This document shows, piece after piece, positions 8,798-17,032 of a stretch of 40,056 bases of DNA. The translations under genes were made by a program, and so were the position numbers. Origin of the DNA: an uncultured Oscillospiraceae bacterium (lineage in GTDB: Bacteria > Bacillota > Clostridia > Oscillospirales > Oscillospiraceae); assembly GCA_900763685.1 (NCBI GenBank), contig CAAFLF010000012.1, positions 1-40,056 of the forward strand, written 5' to 3'. The notes under the pieces are model-generated. The model had not been told where the DNA came from and did no database searches. It worked only from the letters and a program-made list of their open reading frames with translations. How positions within the stretch are numbered: the stretch's first letter is position 1; the number at the start of each line of letters is the position of its first letter.

Positions 8798-9931
8798 ATG
8801 AACGGGAAATTGCGGCGCGTCATCTTTACCTGCGGCGGCACGGCGGGGCATGTGAACCCGGCGGTGGCCCTGGCGCAGCTTCTCCAGCGGCAGGAGGAGG
8901 GGGCGGAGGTCCTCTTTGTGGGCTCCGACCGGGGATTGGAGAAGGACTTGGTGCCCAAGGCCGGGTATGACTTTGAGACCGTCCATATCTCCAGCTTTCA
9001 CCGCTCTTTTGCCCCCAGGGAGATCCGGCACAACCTCATCTCCCTCTATAACCTCACCCGGGCGCCGGGGGAGGCCAGGGCCATCCTGCGCCAGTTCCGG
9101 CCGGATGCCGTCATCGGCACCGGGGGCTACGCCTCCTACCCCATGGTGAAGGCCGCCGCCAAGGCGGGCATCGCCACGGCGGTCCACGAGTCCAACGTGG
9201 TGCCGGGCCTCACCACGGAGATGCTGGAGCCCTTCGCCGGGCGCATCCTGGTGGGCTTTGAGGCCTGCCGCCAGCACTACCGTCACCCGGAGAAGGTGGT
9301 GGTCACCGGGACCCCGGTGCGGCAGGACTTCTTCGACCTTACCAAGGCGGAGGCCAAGGCGAAACTGGGCGTGGATGACGGCCGGCCCCTCATCGTCTCC
9401 TTCTGGGGGTCTCTGGGGGCCAGTACCATGAACGCCCGGACGGCGGAGCTTCTTGCCCTGGAGGCGAAGAATGAGCCCTTCCACCACATCCACGGGGCGG
9501 GGAAGGCCGGGTATCCCGGCTTCCTCCGGACCCTCTCGGAAAAGGGCGTAGATCTGGACGCTCACCCGGCCCTGCAGGTCCGGGAGTATATCTATGACAT
9601 GGCCCTGGTGATGCGGGCGGCGGACCTGGTGGTCTCCCGGGCGGGGGCCTCCACCCTCAGCGAGCTGGCGGCCCTGGGGGTCCCGGCGGTGCTGGTGCCG
9701 TCCCCCAATGTCACCAACGACCACCAGACGAAAAACGCCCGGGCCCTGGAGGAGGCGGGAGCCGCCGTCCTCCTGCCGGAGAAGGACGCCTCGGCCCAGG
9801 CCCTGTTCCAGGTCTGCGGCGGCATCCTCCACGACCCCGCCCGTCAGGCGGAGATGGCGGGGAACATGGCCGCTCTCGGCGTCCCGGACGCGGCGGAGCG
9901 GATCCTGGACACCGTCCGGGCGCTGCTGTAA
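8798..9931 (+). CDS. murG: UDP-N-acetylglucosamine--undecaprenyl-pyrophosphoryl-MurNAc-pentapeptide GlcNAc transferase MurG
   Basis: MurG is the membrane-associated GT-B glycosyltransferase that turns lipid I into lipid II. The 377-residue protein has the N-terminal glycine loop GGTAGH (13-18), the GTGGYASYP loop, HESNVVPGLTTEML, and the C-terminal donor site SRAGASTLSELAALG followed by the NDHQTKNA segment. I chose the ATG at 8798, preceded by AGGAAAGGCGGG, because the family starts only a few residues before the glycine loop. An in-frame ATG at 8768 would overlap the ftsW stop codon and add ten residues. murA follows after 62 bp. Confidence 0.95.
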   Translation: MNGKLRRVIFTCGGTAGHVNPAVALAQLLQRQEEGAEVLFVGSDRGLEKDLVPKAGYDFETVHISSFHRSFAPREIRHNLISLYNLTRAPGEARAILRQFRPDAVIGTGGYASYPMVKAAAKAGIATAVHESNVVPGLTTEMLEPFAGRILVGFEACRQHYRHPEKVVVTGTPVRQDFFDLTKAEAKAKLGVDDGRPLIVSFWGSLGASTMNARTAELLALEAKNEPFHHIHGAGKAGYPGFLRTLSEKGVDLDAHPALQVREYIYDMALVMRAADLVVSRAGASTLSELAALGVPAVLVPSPNVTNDHQTKNARALEEAGAAVLLPEKDASAQALFQVCGGILHDPARQAEMAGNMAALGVPDAAERILDTVRALL

Positions 9932-9993
9932 CCCGGGCCCCGTCCCCTTCATACCCTGAGACCGTGAGAGATCATCGGTAGGGAGGGGAAGGG

Positions 9994-11247
9994 ATGAGCC
10001 GATTCGTGCTGCGGGGAGGGGAACGCCTCTCCGGCGAGCTGACGGCGCAGGGCGCGAAGAACAGCGTCCTGCCCATTCTGGCGGCCACCATCCTGAGCCG
10101 GGGCGTGTGCGTGCTGCGCCGCTGCCCCCGGCTGCGGGACGTGGAGGTCTCGCTGGAGATTTTGCGCTACATAGGAGCCGCGGCGGAGCGGGAGGGGGAC
10201 AGCCTCCTGGTGGACACCTCCGGCGTCTGCCGCCGCGCCGTGCCGGACGCCCTCATGCGGGAGACGCGGTCCTCCGCCATCTTTCTGGGGGCCATCCTGG
10301 GCCGCTGCGGCTCGGCGGAGCTCAGCTATCCCGGCGGCTGCGAGCTGGGGCCCCGGCCCATCGACCTGCACCTGCGGGGACTGCGGCAGCTGGGGGCGGA
10401 GATCCGGGAGGAGGGGGGGACCCTCCTCTGCCGGGGCGGGAAGCTACGGGGCACGGACATCGTGCTGGCCCTGCCCTCCGTGGGGGCCACGGAAAACCTG
10501 ATGCTGGCGGCCTGCGCCGCCGAGGGCACCACCCGCGTCCTGAATGCCGCCCGGGAGCCGGAGATCGTCGACCTGCAGGCCTTTCTCCGGGCCTGCGGGG
10601 CGAGAGTCACCGGGGCCGGGACCTCCACCGTGACGGTGGAGGGAGGCGCGCCCCTCCACGGGGCGGAGCACACCGTGATGCCGGACCGGATCACGGCGGC
10701 CACCTACCTCTGCGCCGCCGCCTCCGCTGGGGGCGACGTGACCCTCCGGGACATCCGGCCGGAGGAGCTGGCCACGGTGACGGACGCCCTCACCCAGGCG
10801 GGCTGCGCCGTGGAGCGCTGGGAGGACAGTCTGCGCCTCCGGGCGGAGGGGCCTCTCCGGGCCATCCCACCCATCCGGACGGCGCCGTACCCGGGCTTCC
10901 CCACGGACGCCCAGGCCATCCTGATGGCGGCGCTGCTGCGGGCCAGGGGCGCCACCGTCTTTGAGGAGAACATCTTTGAGAACCGCTACCGCCACGTGGA
11001 TGAGCTGGCCCGCATGGGGGCGGACATCCGCACCAGCGGCCGGGTGGCGGTGGTCACCGGGGTAGAGCGCCTCCACGGCGCGCCGGTGCGCTGCACGGAC
11101 CTTCGGGGCGGGGCGGCCCTCTGCGTCGCGGCCCTCGCGGCGGAGGGACAGACCGAGGTCCGGGAGGTCCAGCACATCCAGCGGGGCTACGAGGACCTGC
11201 CCCGGGACCTGCGGGCCCTGGGAGCGGCGGTCTACGAGATCGAGTAA
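9994..11247 (+). CDS. murA: UDP-N-acetylglucosamine 1-carboxyvinyltransferase MurA
   Basis: MurA catalyses the committed step of peptidoglycan precursor synthesis, adding enolpyruvate from PEP to UDP-GlcNAc. The 417-residue protein has the usual length. It shows the N-terminal GAKNSVLPILAA block (active-site lysine) and the loop PGGCELGPRPIDLH, in which Cys116 is the residue alkylated by fosfomycin in sensitive enzymes. FPTDAQAILMA and ENIFENRY are also diagnostic. It is encoded between murG and ftsQ, where Bacillus has murB, so the precursor genes are rearranged. The ATG at 9994 follows GGGAGGGGAAGGG. Confidence 0.96.
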   Translation: MSRFVLRGGERLSGELTAQGAKNSVLPILAATILSRGVCVLRRCPRLRDVEVSLEILRYIGAAAEREGDSLLVDTSGVCRRAVPDALMRETRSSAIFLGAILGRCGSAELSYPGGCELGPRPIDLHLRGLRQLGAEIREEGGTLLCRGGKLRGTDIVLALPSVGATENLMLAACAAEGTTRVLNAAREPEIVDLQAFLRACGARVTGAGTSTVTVEGGAPLHGAEHTVMPDRITAATYLCAAASAGGDVTLRDIRPEELATVTDALTQAGCAVERWEDSLRLRAEGPLRAIPPIRTAPYPGFPTDAQAILMAALLRARGATVFEENIFENRYRHVDELARMGADIRTSGRVAVVTGVERLHGAPVRCTDLRGGAALCVAALAAEGQTEVREVQHIQRGYEDLPRDLRALGAAVYEIE

Positions 11248-11271
11248 GAAACGAAGGGAGGGAACAGGGCC

Positions 11272-12018
11272 ATGGCCAGAAGACACGGCAGAGGCCGCCG
11301 GGGACGGCGCTTCGGCGTTCTCTATAAGCTCCTTACCCTGGTGGTGGTCTGCGCCGCGGCGGTGCTGGCCCTGACCCTTTTCTTCAAGGTGGAGAGCGTG
11401 GAGGTCACCGGCAACAGCCGCTACAGCGCCCAGGAGATCCAGGACGCCTGCGGCGTACAGCTGGGGGATAACCTCTACCTTCTCAGCAAGCCCGACATGG
11501 TCCAGCGGCTCCATCAGCGGCTCCCCTACATCGACGAGGTCCGGATCACGAGAAGCCTTCCCAACACCCTCCGGGTCCAGGTGACGGAGTTCACCACGGT
11601 CTACGCCGTGGAGCAGGAGGGCACCGTGTGGCTTTTGACCTCCGGCGGCAAGATCGTGGAGACGGCGGCGGAGCGGGGGGACGTGCCCCTCATCGACGGC
11701 TGTGAGCTGCTGGCCCCGTCCCTGAGCGGGGATGTGAGCTTCGCCCTGGAGCTCCAGAACCGGCAGGAGAGCCTCTTCGCCCTGCTGACGGCCCTGGAGA
11801 GCGCGGAGCTCACGGAGGGCGTCCGGGCCATCCACCTGGGGGACCCCACGGTCCTCACCATGGACTACACCGAGCGCTTCTCGGTGGAGATGCCCTACAG
11901 CGCCGATTACCCCCGTCTCCTCCGCTACCTGACCCTGGTCATCGAGGAGCTGGAGACCAACCTCACCGGCGTCATCGACCTCACCCGGGACGGAGAACCG
12001 CACTTCCGCCCGAACTGA
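11272..12018 (+). CDS. ftsQ: Division protein FtsQ/DivIB with POTRA domain
   Basis: FtsQ/DivIB links the FtsL-type proteins and the septal synthase in the divisome. The 248-residue protein has a strongly basic cytoplasmic start (RRHGRGRRGRR), one membrane helix at about 18-38, and a POTRA domain (VESVEVTGNSRYSAQEI through SLPNTLRVQVTE). The FtsQ beta domain follows. The ATG at 11272 sits behind GAAGGGAGGG, 24 bp after murA. Its downstream neighbour ftsZ has its own promoter; no ftsA is present between them. Confidence 0.9.
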   Translation: MARRHGRGRRGRRFGVLYKLLTLVVVCAAAVLALTLFFKVESVEVTGNSRYSAQEIQDACGVQLGDNLYLLSKPDMVQRLHQRLPYIDEVRITRSLPNTLRVQVTEFTTVYAVEQEGTVWLLTSGGKIVETAAERGDVPLIDGCELLAPSLSGDVSFALELQNRQESLFALLTALESAELTEGVRAIHLGDPTVLTMDYTERFSVEMPYSADYPRLLRYLTLVIEELETNLTGVIDLTRDGEPHFRPN

Positions 12019-12094
12019 GGCGGTACCTGACAGGGAAGGCCGTCTTTTGACGGAAGGAATTTTCCGGAATGGGCCGGAAATCCGTCCGGAATAC

Positions 12095-12123
12095 TTGACC
12101 TGCCGGGGAAAGTAGCTTACAAT
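12095..12123 (+). promoter_or_regulatory. Sigma-A promoter of ftsZ
   Basis: TTGACC (12095-12100) and TACAAT (12118-12123) are separated by 17 bp, predicting a start near 12130. The leader of about 90 bases contains a perfect hairpin, GGGTCC (12137-12142) with GGACCC (12147-12152) around TGGG, close to the 5' end. Two TCCGGAAT direct repeats (12063-12070 and 12086-12093) precede the promoter; their role is unknown. Confidence 0.75.
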
Positions 12124-12219
12124 AGAAAAATACCCGGGGTCCTGGGGGACCCACAGGATATCGAAACATTTCCGGGGCTTGGCGCCCTGTGTCTACAACA
12201 GATAGTGGGAGGAAGCACA

Positions 12220-13365
12220 ATGGCATTCGGATTGGAAACCGGTCCCGAGACCGTCGTCAATATCAAAGTCATCGGTGTGGGCGGCGGCGGCAACAACGTG
12301 GTCAACCGCATGGTGAAGTCCGGCACCAAGGGCGTGGAGTTCGTGGCGGTGAACACCGACAAGCAGGCCCTCAACGTCTCCAGCGCCACCTATAAGATCC
12401 AGATCGGTGAGAAGCTGACCCACGGCAAGGGCGCCGGCGCCGATCCCGAGGTGGGCCGCAAGGCCGCCGAGGAGAGCCGGGGCCAGATCGCGAAGGCCCT
12501 GGAGGATACCGACATGGTCTTCATCTCCGCGGGCATGGGCGGCGGCACCGGCACCGGCGGCGCCCCCATCGTGGCGGAGGTCGCGAAGGAGATGGACATC
12601 CTCACCGTGGGCGTCGTGACGAAGCCCTTCGCCTTTGAGGGTCCCCGGCGGATGCGGGCCGCGGAGGCCGGCATCCAGGAGCTCCGGGACAAGGTGGATT
12701 CCCTGGTCATCATCCCCAACGAGCGGCTGAAGTACGCCACCGACCAGAAGATCACCTTCGCCAACGCCTTTGAGATTGCGGACGACGTGCTGCGCCAGGC
12801 GGTGCAGTCCATCTCCGACCTGATCCGGGACACCGGCTTCATCAACTTGGACTTCGCCGATGTCACCGCCATCATGAAGAACGCCGGCATGGCCCACATG
12901 GGCGTGGGCCGGGCCGCCGGCAAGGGCAAGGCCGAGGAGGCCGCCCGCATGGCCATCTCCAGCCCCCTGCTGGAGACCAGCATCGAGGGCGCGAGAGGCG
13001 TACTCATCAACATCACCGGCTCCATGGACATCGGCCTGGAGGAAGTCGAGCAGGCCGCCAGCCTGGTCCAGGCCGCTGTGCATCCCGACGCCCTTACCAT
13101 CTTCGGCGCCACCTTCGATGAGACCATGGACGACGAGATCCGGGTCACCGTCATCGCCACCGGCTTTGAGAAGACCCAGGAGGCCCCTGTCACTCCCGGC
13201 CTGAAGACCCCCGTCACCACCACGCCCGCTTCCGCCCCCGCCGCCCCGACGGAGGACAAGCCCGCCCACGCCGAGCCTCCCCAGCCCCTGGAGATGGAGG
13301 AGCCCAAGGCGGAGGAGAACGATCCCTTTGAGGATATCTTCAAAATTTTCCAGAACCGTGACTGA
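12220..13365 (+). CDS. ftsZ: Cell division protein FtsZ
   Basis: FtsZ is the tubulin-like GTPase that forms the cytokinetic ring. The 381-residue protein carries the tubulin signature GGGTGTG at 107-113, the G-box [11 protein letters not shown] near the N-terminus, and the T7-loop NLDFADV. A Pro/Ala/Thr-rich linker at about 325-365 precedes the C-terminal peptide [14 protein letters not shown], which in the family binds partners such as SepF, FtsA and ZapA-type proteins. I chose the ATG at 12220 with GGGAGGAAG upstream, rather than an in-frame GTG at 12205. No ftsA is adjacent, so SepF may be the main membrane anchor. It has its own promoter and terminator. Confidence 0.98.
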   Translation: MAFGLETGPETVVNIKVIGVGGGGNNVVNRMVKSGTKGVEFVAVNTDKQALNVSSATYKIQIGEKLTHGKGAGADPEVGRKAAEESRGQIAKALEDTDMVFISAGMGGGTGTGGAPIVAEVAKEMDILTVGVVTKPFAFEGPRRMRAAEAGIQELRDKVDSLVIIPNERLKYATDQKITFANAFEIADDVLRQAVQSISDLIRDTGFINLDFADVTAIMKNAGMAHMGVGRAAGKGKAEEAARMAISSPLLETSIEGARGVLINITGSMDIGLEEVEQAASLVQAAVHPDALTIFGATFDETMDDEIRVTVIATGFEKTQEAPVTPGLKTPVTTTPASAPAAPTEDKPAHAEPPQPLEMEEPKAEENDPFEDIFKIFQNRD

Positions 13366-13392
13366 GCTTCCACGGAAAATGCTGTGACCGGA

Positions 13393-13427
13393 CCCCGCGG
13401 GCTGTGCCCGCGGGGCCTTTCCTTTTC
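13393..13427 (+). terminator. Rho-independent terminator after ftsZ
   Basis: CCCCGCGGGC (13393-13402) pairs with GCCCGCGGGG (13406-13415) around TGT, followed by TTTCCTTTTCC. It closes the dcw cluster and separates ftsZ from spoIVB. Confidence 0.85.
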
Positions 13428-13540
13428 CTGCCGCGGCTTCCTTGGCAGCGCTGGGGATATCTGTGCCGCGCCTTTCCGGCGAAACCGCGGAGAGTAAGCG
13501 TGCCGGCGTGAGACCGGCGAGTCGGAAAGGAGTGATCTCA

Positions 13541-14539
13541 TTGCATGAAGACGGTTTTTTGCGGAAACGGCGGTCCGGGGCGGCGCTGTGTCTCGCCATG
13601 CTCCTGGCCGTGGGGGGATTGAGCCTCCCGGCCCGGGCGGCGGAGACGCCGAGGGAGCTGGTCCCCGTGGGCCACACCGTGGGCATCAAGATGTTCGCCA
13701 GGGGCGTCCTGGTGGTGGATCTCGCGGAGGGGAAGAGCCCGGCGAAGGCCTGCGGCCTTGCCAAGGGGGACGTGATCCTGCAGTGCAACGGCACCGCCGT
13801 CACCTCCACGGAGCAGTTCCAGCGGCTCCTCCAGGGGGAGGAGGAAGTGGAGCTGGCTGTCCGCCGGGGTAGCAGCGCCAAGACCCTGACGGCGGAGCCG
13901 GAGCGGAATGAGGACGGCGCCTGGGTCATCGGCGCCTGGATCCGGGACAGCATGGCGGGCATCGGCACCGTCACCTACTATGATCCCGCCACCGGGGCTT
14001 TCGGCGCCCTGGGCCACGGCGTCACGGACACGGACACCGCCCAGCTGCTGCCCTTCGCCAGCGGCAGCGTCCTGCCCTCCACGGTGAAGGCCGTGAAGCG
14101 GGGCCAGGCCGGGGCCGCCGGAGAGCTGAAGGGAAATTTTGATCTGACGACGGATCTCGGCACCCTCCGCGCCAACACCGCCAGCGGCATCTTCGGGGCG
14201 CTCTCCCCCTGCGCCCTGACGGAGGGCAACGCCGTTCCCGTGGCGGAGAGCGCCGAGGTCCGGGACGGCCCCGCCGTCATCCGGAGCAACGTGGCGGGGG
14301 ACAGCGTGAAGGACTACCAGGTGGAGCTCCGCCGCCTGGGGGACGGGGAGGAGCGGAACCTTCTCGTCACCGTGACGGACCCGGAGCTGCTCTCCGTCAC
14401 CGGCGGCATCGTCCAGGGGATGAGCGGCAGCCCTATCCTGCAAAACGGAAAACTGGTGGGGGCCGTGACCCATGTTTTGCTGAATGATCCCACCAAAGGA
14501 TATGGCATTTTCATTGAAAATATGCTGAAAGCCGCCTGA
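13541..14539 (+). CDS. spoIVB: SpoIVB signalling peptidase (S55)
   Basis: SpoIVB is secreted by the forespore into the space between the two membranes, where it triggers pro-sigma-K processing in the engulfed mother cell. The start is most likely the TTG at 13541, with AAAGGAG eight bases upstream. This gives a 332-residue protein with a basic start and a signal or anchor helix (AALCLAMLLAVGGLSLPARA). A PDZ domain spans about 40-115, followed by the S55 peptidase domain with H159 (GALGHGV) and S295 (QGMSGSPIL). It is shorter than the Bacillus enzyme. I see no convincing sigma-F or sigma-G promoter in the 110 bp upstream. It precedes spo0A, as in Bacillus. Confidence 0.93.
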   Translation: MHEDGFLRKRRSGAALCLAMLLAVGGLSLPARAAETPRELVPVGHTVGIKMFARGVLVVDLAEGKSPAKACGLAKGDVILQCNGTAVTSTEQFQRLLQGEEEVELAVRRGSSAKTLTAEPERNEDGAWVIGAWIRDSMAGIGTVTYYDPATGAFGALGHGVTDTDTAQLLPFASGSVLPSTVKAVKRGQAGAAGELKGNFDLTTDLGTLRANTASGIFGALSPCALTEGNAVPVAESAEVRDGPAVIRSNVAGDSVKDYQVELRRLGDGEERNLLVTVTDPELLSVTGGIVQGMSGSPILQNGKLVGAVTHVLLNDPTKGYGIFIENMLKAA

Positions 14540-14548
14540 GAGCGGGGG

Positions 14549-14582
14549 CGCGCGCCGGAAACGGCGCGCGTCCGTTTTCTTC
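14549..14582 (+). terminator. Terminator after spoIVB
   Basis: CGCGCGCCG (14549-14557) pairs with CGGCGCGCG (14562-14570) around a GAAA loop, followed by a T-rich tail (TCCGTTTTCTT). It isolates spoIVB from spo0A. Confidence 0.8.
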
Positions 14583-14850
14583 CGGATTCCGCGGCAATCG
14601 ACACTGTATCCGGTGGCGGTTTCGGCACGTATAAACAATCCCTTGTGGAAATTCCTATTTTCTTTACAGCTTTTGACATAGACAAACTGGGAAATATTTG
14701 ATATCCTATATCCATCACCGGTGCTCCGACTCCCATCGGGAGGAAGGGAAGCGGCACTGCAGAGCCGTTTCCGCCCCATAAGCGGCCCTCGCCGGGACGC
14801 GGCAAAGCGCCCCCGAAAGCGGCAAAAAAATGTTTTCCTCACAAAGAGAT
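14583..14850. other. Non-coding stretch before the spo0A promoter
   Basis: This gap is noticeably more AT-rich at its start than the rest of the window. It holds a perfect TTGACA (14673-14678) with no good -10 at the right distance, and a GC-rich part with small hairpins (for example CTCCC-ATC-GGGAG near 14731). I see no gene in it. Confidence 0.4.
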
Positions 14851-14852
14851 CG

Positions 14853-14880
14853 GCAGGCTAAAAATCTGTCGAACGAATTT
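14853..14880 (+). promoter_or_regulatory. Sigma-H-like promoter with 0A box before spo0A
   Basis: GCAGGCTAA (14853-14861) matches eight of nine positions of the sigma-H -35 pattern RNAGGAWWW. AACGAATTT (14872-14880) matches the -10 pattern RNNGAATWW. The spacer is 10 bp, one shorter than usual. The exact Spo0A-box core TGTCGAA (14867-14873) lies between and overlaps the -10. In Bacillus, spo0A is driven by sigma-H and its own product. A second region (TTGCAA at 14904, TATGAT at 14922) has sub-optimal spacing. Confidence 0.5.
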
Positions 14881-15025
14881 TGGTAGTTTTTTACATTTTT
14901 CTGTTGCAAACGATGTCCGTTTATGATAGTTTATATCCAAGGCAACTTGAAGCTTCAAAAAACCGTCGCGAGGTCAAGATCGAAACACGCCATCAAATTT
15001 ATTGAGGAAGGTCAGGGACTGGAAG

Positions 15026-15778
15026 ATGCAGAATATGGCTAAGGTACTGCTGGCGGATGCCAATGAGGAGTTTCGTGCCCTGCTCGCGGGCGCGATTGAA
15101 AAGACGGGTGAGTTTACGGTGGTGGGCTCCACGGGAGACGGGGCGGAGGCGCTGCGCCTGGTGGAGGAGCGAAAGCCGGACCTTCTGATCCTGGACACGG
15201 TGCTGCCCGGGATGGACGGCTTCGGCCTGCTGAGCCGCCTGCCGGAGCTGGGCGGGCCCCGGGCCATCGTGCTCTCCGGCTTCTTCAGTGACCGGGCGGC
15301 CACAGAGGCCCTGCGGCTGGGGGCGGAGTACTATCTCACCAAGCCCTGCCAGATGGACGCCCTGCTGGAGCGCATGCGGGCCGCCCTGGAGCGGGGCGGC
15401 GCCCAGGAGCAGACCCAGGATCTGGTGGCGGCGGTCACCGCCATCATCCATGAGATCGGCGTCCCGGCCCACATCAAGGGCTATCAGTATCTGCGCCACG
15501 CCATCGTCCTGACCGTGCGGGACATGGACCTCATCAACGCGGTCACGAAGGTGCTCTATCCCGCCGTGGCCAAGCACTTCAACACCACGCCCTCCCGGGT
15601 GGAGCGGGCCATCCGCCACGCCATTGAGGTGGCCTGGGACCGGGGCGACCTGGAGACCCTGCAGAAATACTTCGGCTACACCGTCTCCAACACCAAGGGC
15701 AAGCCCACCAACTCCGAGTTCATCGCCATGATCGCCGACCGCCTGGTCCTGGAGGGCCAGACCGGGGAGAAGGAGTAA
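15026..15778 (+). CDS. spo0A: Sporulation master regulator Spo0A
   Basis: Spo0A is the phosphorylation-activated transcription factor that commits cells to sporulation. The N-terminal receiver domain has the phospho-acceptor D57 ([11 protein letters not shown]) and the conserved lysine in YYLTKP. The C-terminal effector domain contains the nearly invariant DNA-recognition block [17 protein letters not shown]. The acidic pocket reads A-D11-A-N rather than the usual A-D-D-N, so one of the two metal-site aspartates is replaced. Possible starts are ATG 15026 (AGGGA upstream), ATG 15035 (GGAAG upstream) and TTG 15002. I chose 15026 (250 residues) with low certainty between the first two. It is separated from spoIVB by a terminator. 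Confidence 0.96.
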   Translation: MQNMAKVLLADANEEFRALLAGAIEKTGEFTVVGSTGDGAEALRLVEERKPDLLILDTVLPGMDGFGLLSRLPELGGPRAIVLSGFFSDRAATEALRLGAEYYLTKPCQMDALLERMRAALERGGAQEQTQDLVAAVTAIIHEIGVPAHIKGYQYLRHAIVLTVRDMDLINAVTKVLYPAVAKHFNTTPSRVERAIRHAIEVAWDRGDLETLQKYFGYTVSNTKGKPTNSEFIAMIADRLVLEGQTGEKE

Positions 15779-15838
15779 AGATAAGGCCGGGGGAAGCCCA
15801 AGGCTTCCGGGACCGGCCCCGGAATGGAAGAAGGAAAA

Positions 15839-15866
15839 GGACCGCCCTTTCGGGCGGTCCTTTCTC
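15839..15866. terminator. Bidirectional terminator between spo0A and the TSCPD gene
   Basis: GGACCGCCC (15839-15847) and GGGCGGTCC (15852-15860) flank a TTTC loop. T-rich runs follow on both strands (TTTCTCTC on the plus strand, TTTTCCTTC on the minus strand), so it serves both convergent genes. Confidence 0.85.
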
Positions 15867-16124
15867 TCACTTCTCGGCGGCCAGGGCGGCTTCCAGGGCG
15901 TGGGCCAGCTGGTCGGGACAGGAGGTGTCCTTAAAGCCGCAGCGGATGCCCCGCATCCGGCGGATGGCCTCCTGGGCGGGCATGCCCACCACCAGGCTGG
16001 AGATGCCCTGCAGGTTCCCGGAGCAGCCTCCCAGGACCTCCACCTTCTCGATGACGTTCTGGTCATCCAGGGTGACGCGCATCTTCTTGGAACATACCCC
16101 CTTGGGGGTGTAATCGAAAATCAT
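15867..16124 (-). CDS. TSCPD domain protein (TIGR03905 type)
   Basis: This 85-residue cytoplasmic protein belongs to the small TSCPD-domain family, named for the T-S-C-P-D motif seen here as DTSCPDQLAHAL near the C-terminus. The domain also occurs at the end of some ribonucleotide reductases, and the free-standing form has no established function. Conserved cysteines also occur in GVCSKKM, LGGCSGNLQG and GIRCGFKDTSC, a pattern that could bind metal. The ATG at 16124 follows GAGGG. It lies 68 bp after the glycosyltransferase gene and may be the last gene of a recG operon. Confidence 0.85.
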   Translation of the reverse strand: MIFDYTPKGVCSKKMRVTLDDQNVIEKVEVLGGCSGNLQGISSLVVGMPAQEAIRRMRGIRCGFKDTSCPDQLAHALEAALAAEK

Positions 16125-16192
16125 GGGTCGATCCCTCGCTTTTCTGAGTTTTCCCCCAGCATAGCACAGCCGCCCCGGTTTGGCAAGTCCCC

Positions 16193-17017
16193 TCAGAGCC
16201 GTCCGGCCCACTCCAACTGCTGGTAGTGCTGGTAGAGGACGCCGAAGCGGTAGGGGTAGCGGGGCTTCCAGGGCTTGGCGGAGCCGCAGAAGTGCAGCAC
16301 GGCGGTGTGGGCCATGACCCAATTGGTGTCGGCCGCGCCGCCGCTTCGCAGGAGGTAGCTGCTGTAGCGCCGGGCGTCGTAGTTCCAGACGGCGTCATCC
16401 AGCTCGAAGATGTCGGAGCCGTAGAGGCTGTTCAGCACGTCCTGATCCGGCAGCAGGAGCTTTTCCGGGTGCTCCCGGACGAAGCGGAAGATCTCCTCCG
16501 GCCGGACCCGCTCCCTCGCCAGCTTCAGGTCCATCCGCATGACGCCGGAGTTGAAGTACTTCCCCTCCGTCCCCAGGCGGATGCGGTTGATGTCGTTGGC
16601 CAGCTCCGTCTTCCCGGTGTGGGCCGCGGCGGCGAAGGTCTTGCCCCGGCAGTCCAGGTCCCAGAGGGGCGTCACCGGGTTGATGATGAGGATGTCCGGG
16701 TCCAGGTAGAGGACGGTCTCCACCTCCGGCGGCAGGATCTCCCCGGCGAGAAGCCGGTAGTACATCTCCTGGGGGTAGCGCTTCGTCACCGGGGCCTCGG
16801 CGAAGAGGCTGTGGGGCACCTGGTGGGGGACCAGGGCGCAGCCCCGCTCCGCGAGCCACCGGGCAAGGCCTTCCAGGGCCTCCTCCGGCATGGAGCGGTG
16901 GATGAGGTGGACCCGGTACTCCCCGGGGCTGTTGCGCAGCAGGGAGCCCAGCATCACCCGGAGGTGGGGGAGGTAGTTCTCATCCAGGGTCACCAGCAGT
17001 TCGATGGGGGAAGACAT
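16193..17017 (-). CDS. Glycosyltransferase family 8 protein
   Basis: GT8 enzymes are retaining GT-A transferases that use UDP-sugars, often on lipopolysaccharide-like or surface glycans; the acceptor cannot be told here. The 274-residue protein starts with IELLVTLDENYLPHLRVMLGSL, has the metal-binding DxD motif in LYLDPDILI, the FNSGVM block and the C-terminal HFCGSAKPW typical of the family. It has no signal peptide or membrane helix. The start follows AAAGGAG, only 15 bp after recG, so it is probably co-transcribed with recG although no functional link is known. Confidence 0.9.
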   Translation of the reverse strand: MSSPIELLVTLDENYLPHLRVMLGSLLRNSPGEYRVHLIHRSMPEEALEGLARWLAERGCALVPHQVPHSLFAEAPVTKRYPQEMYYRLLAGEILPPEVETVLYLDPDILIINPVTPLWDLDCRGKTFAAAAHTGKTELANDINRIRLGTEGKYFNSGVMRMDLKLARERVRPEEIFRFVREHPEKLLLPDQDVLNSLYGSDIFELDDAVWNYDARRYSSYLLRSGGAADTNWVMAHTAVLHFCGSAKPWKPRYPYRFGVLYQHYQQLEWAGRL

Positions 17018-17032
17018 GGCAGCGCTCCTTTC

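Noticed and set aside
14673..14704. Sigma-A promoter with perfect TTGACA upstream of spo0A
   Set aside because: No acceptable -10 box lies 16 to 18 bp downstream (the bases there read TATTTG/ATTTGA), so I did not annotate it.
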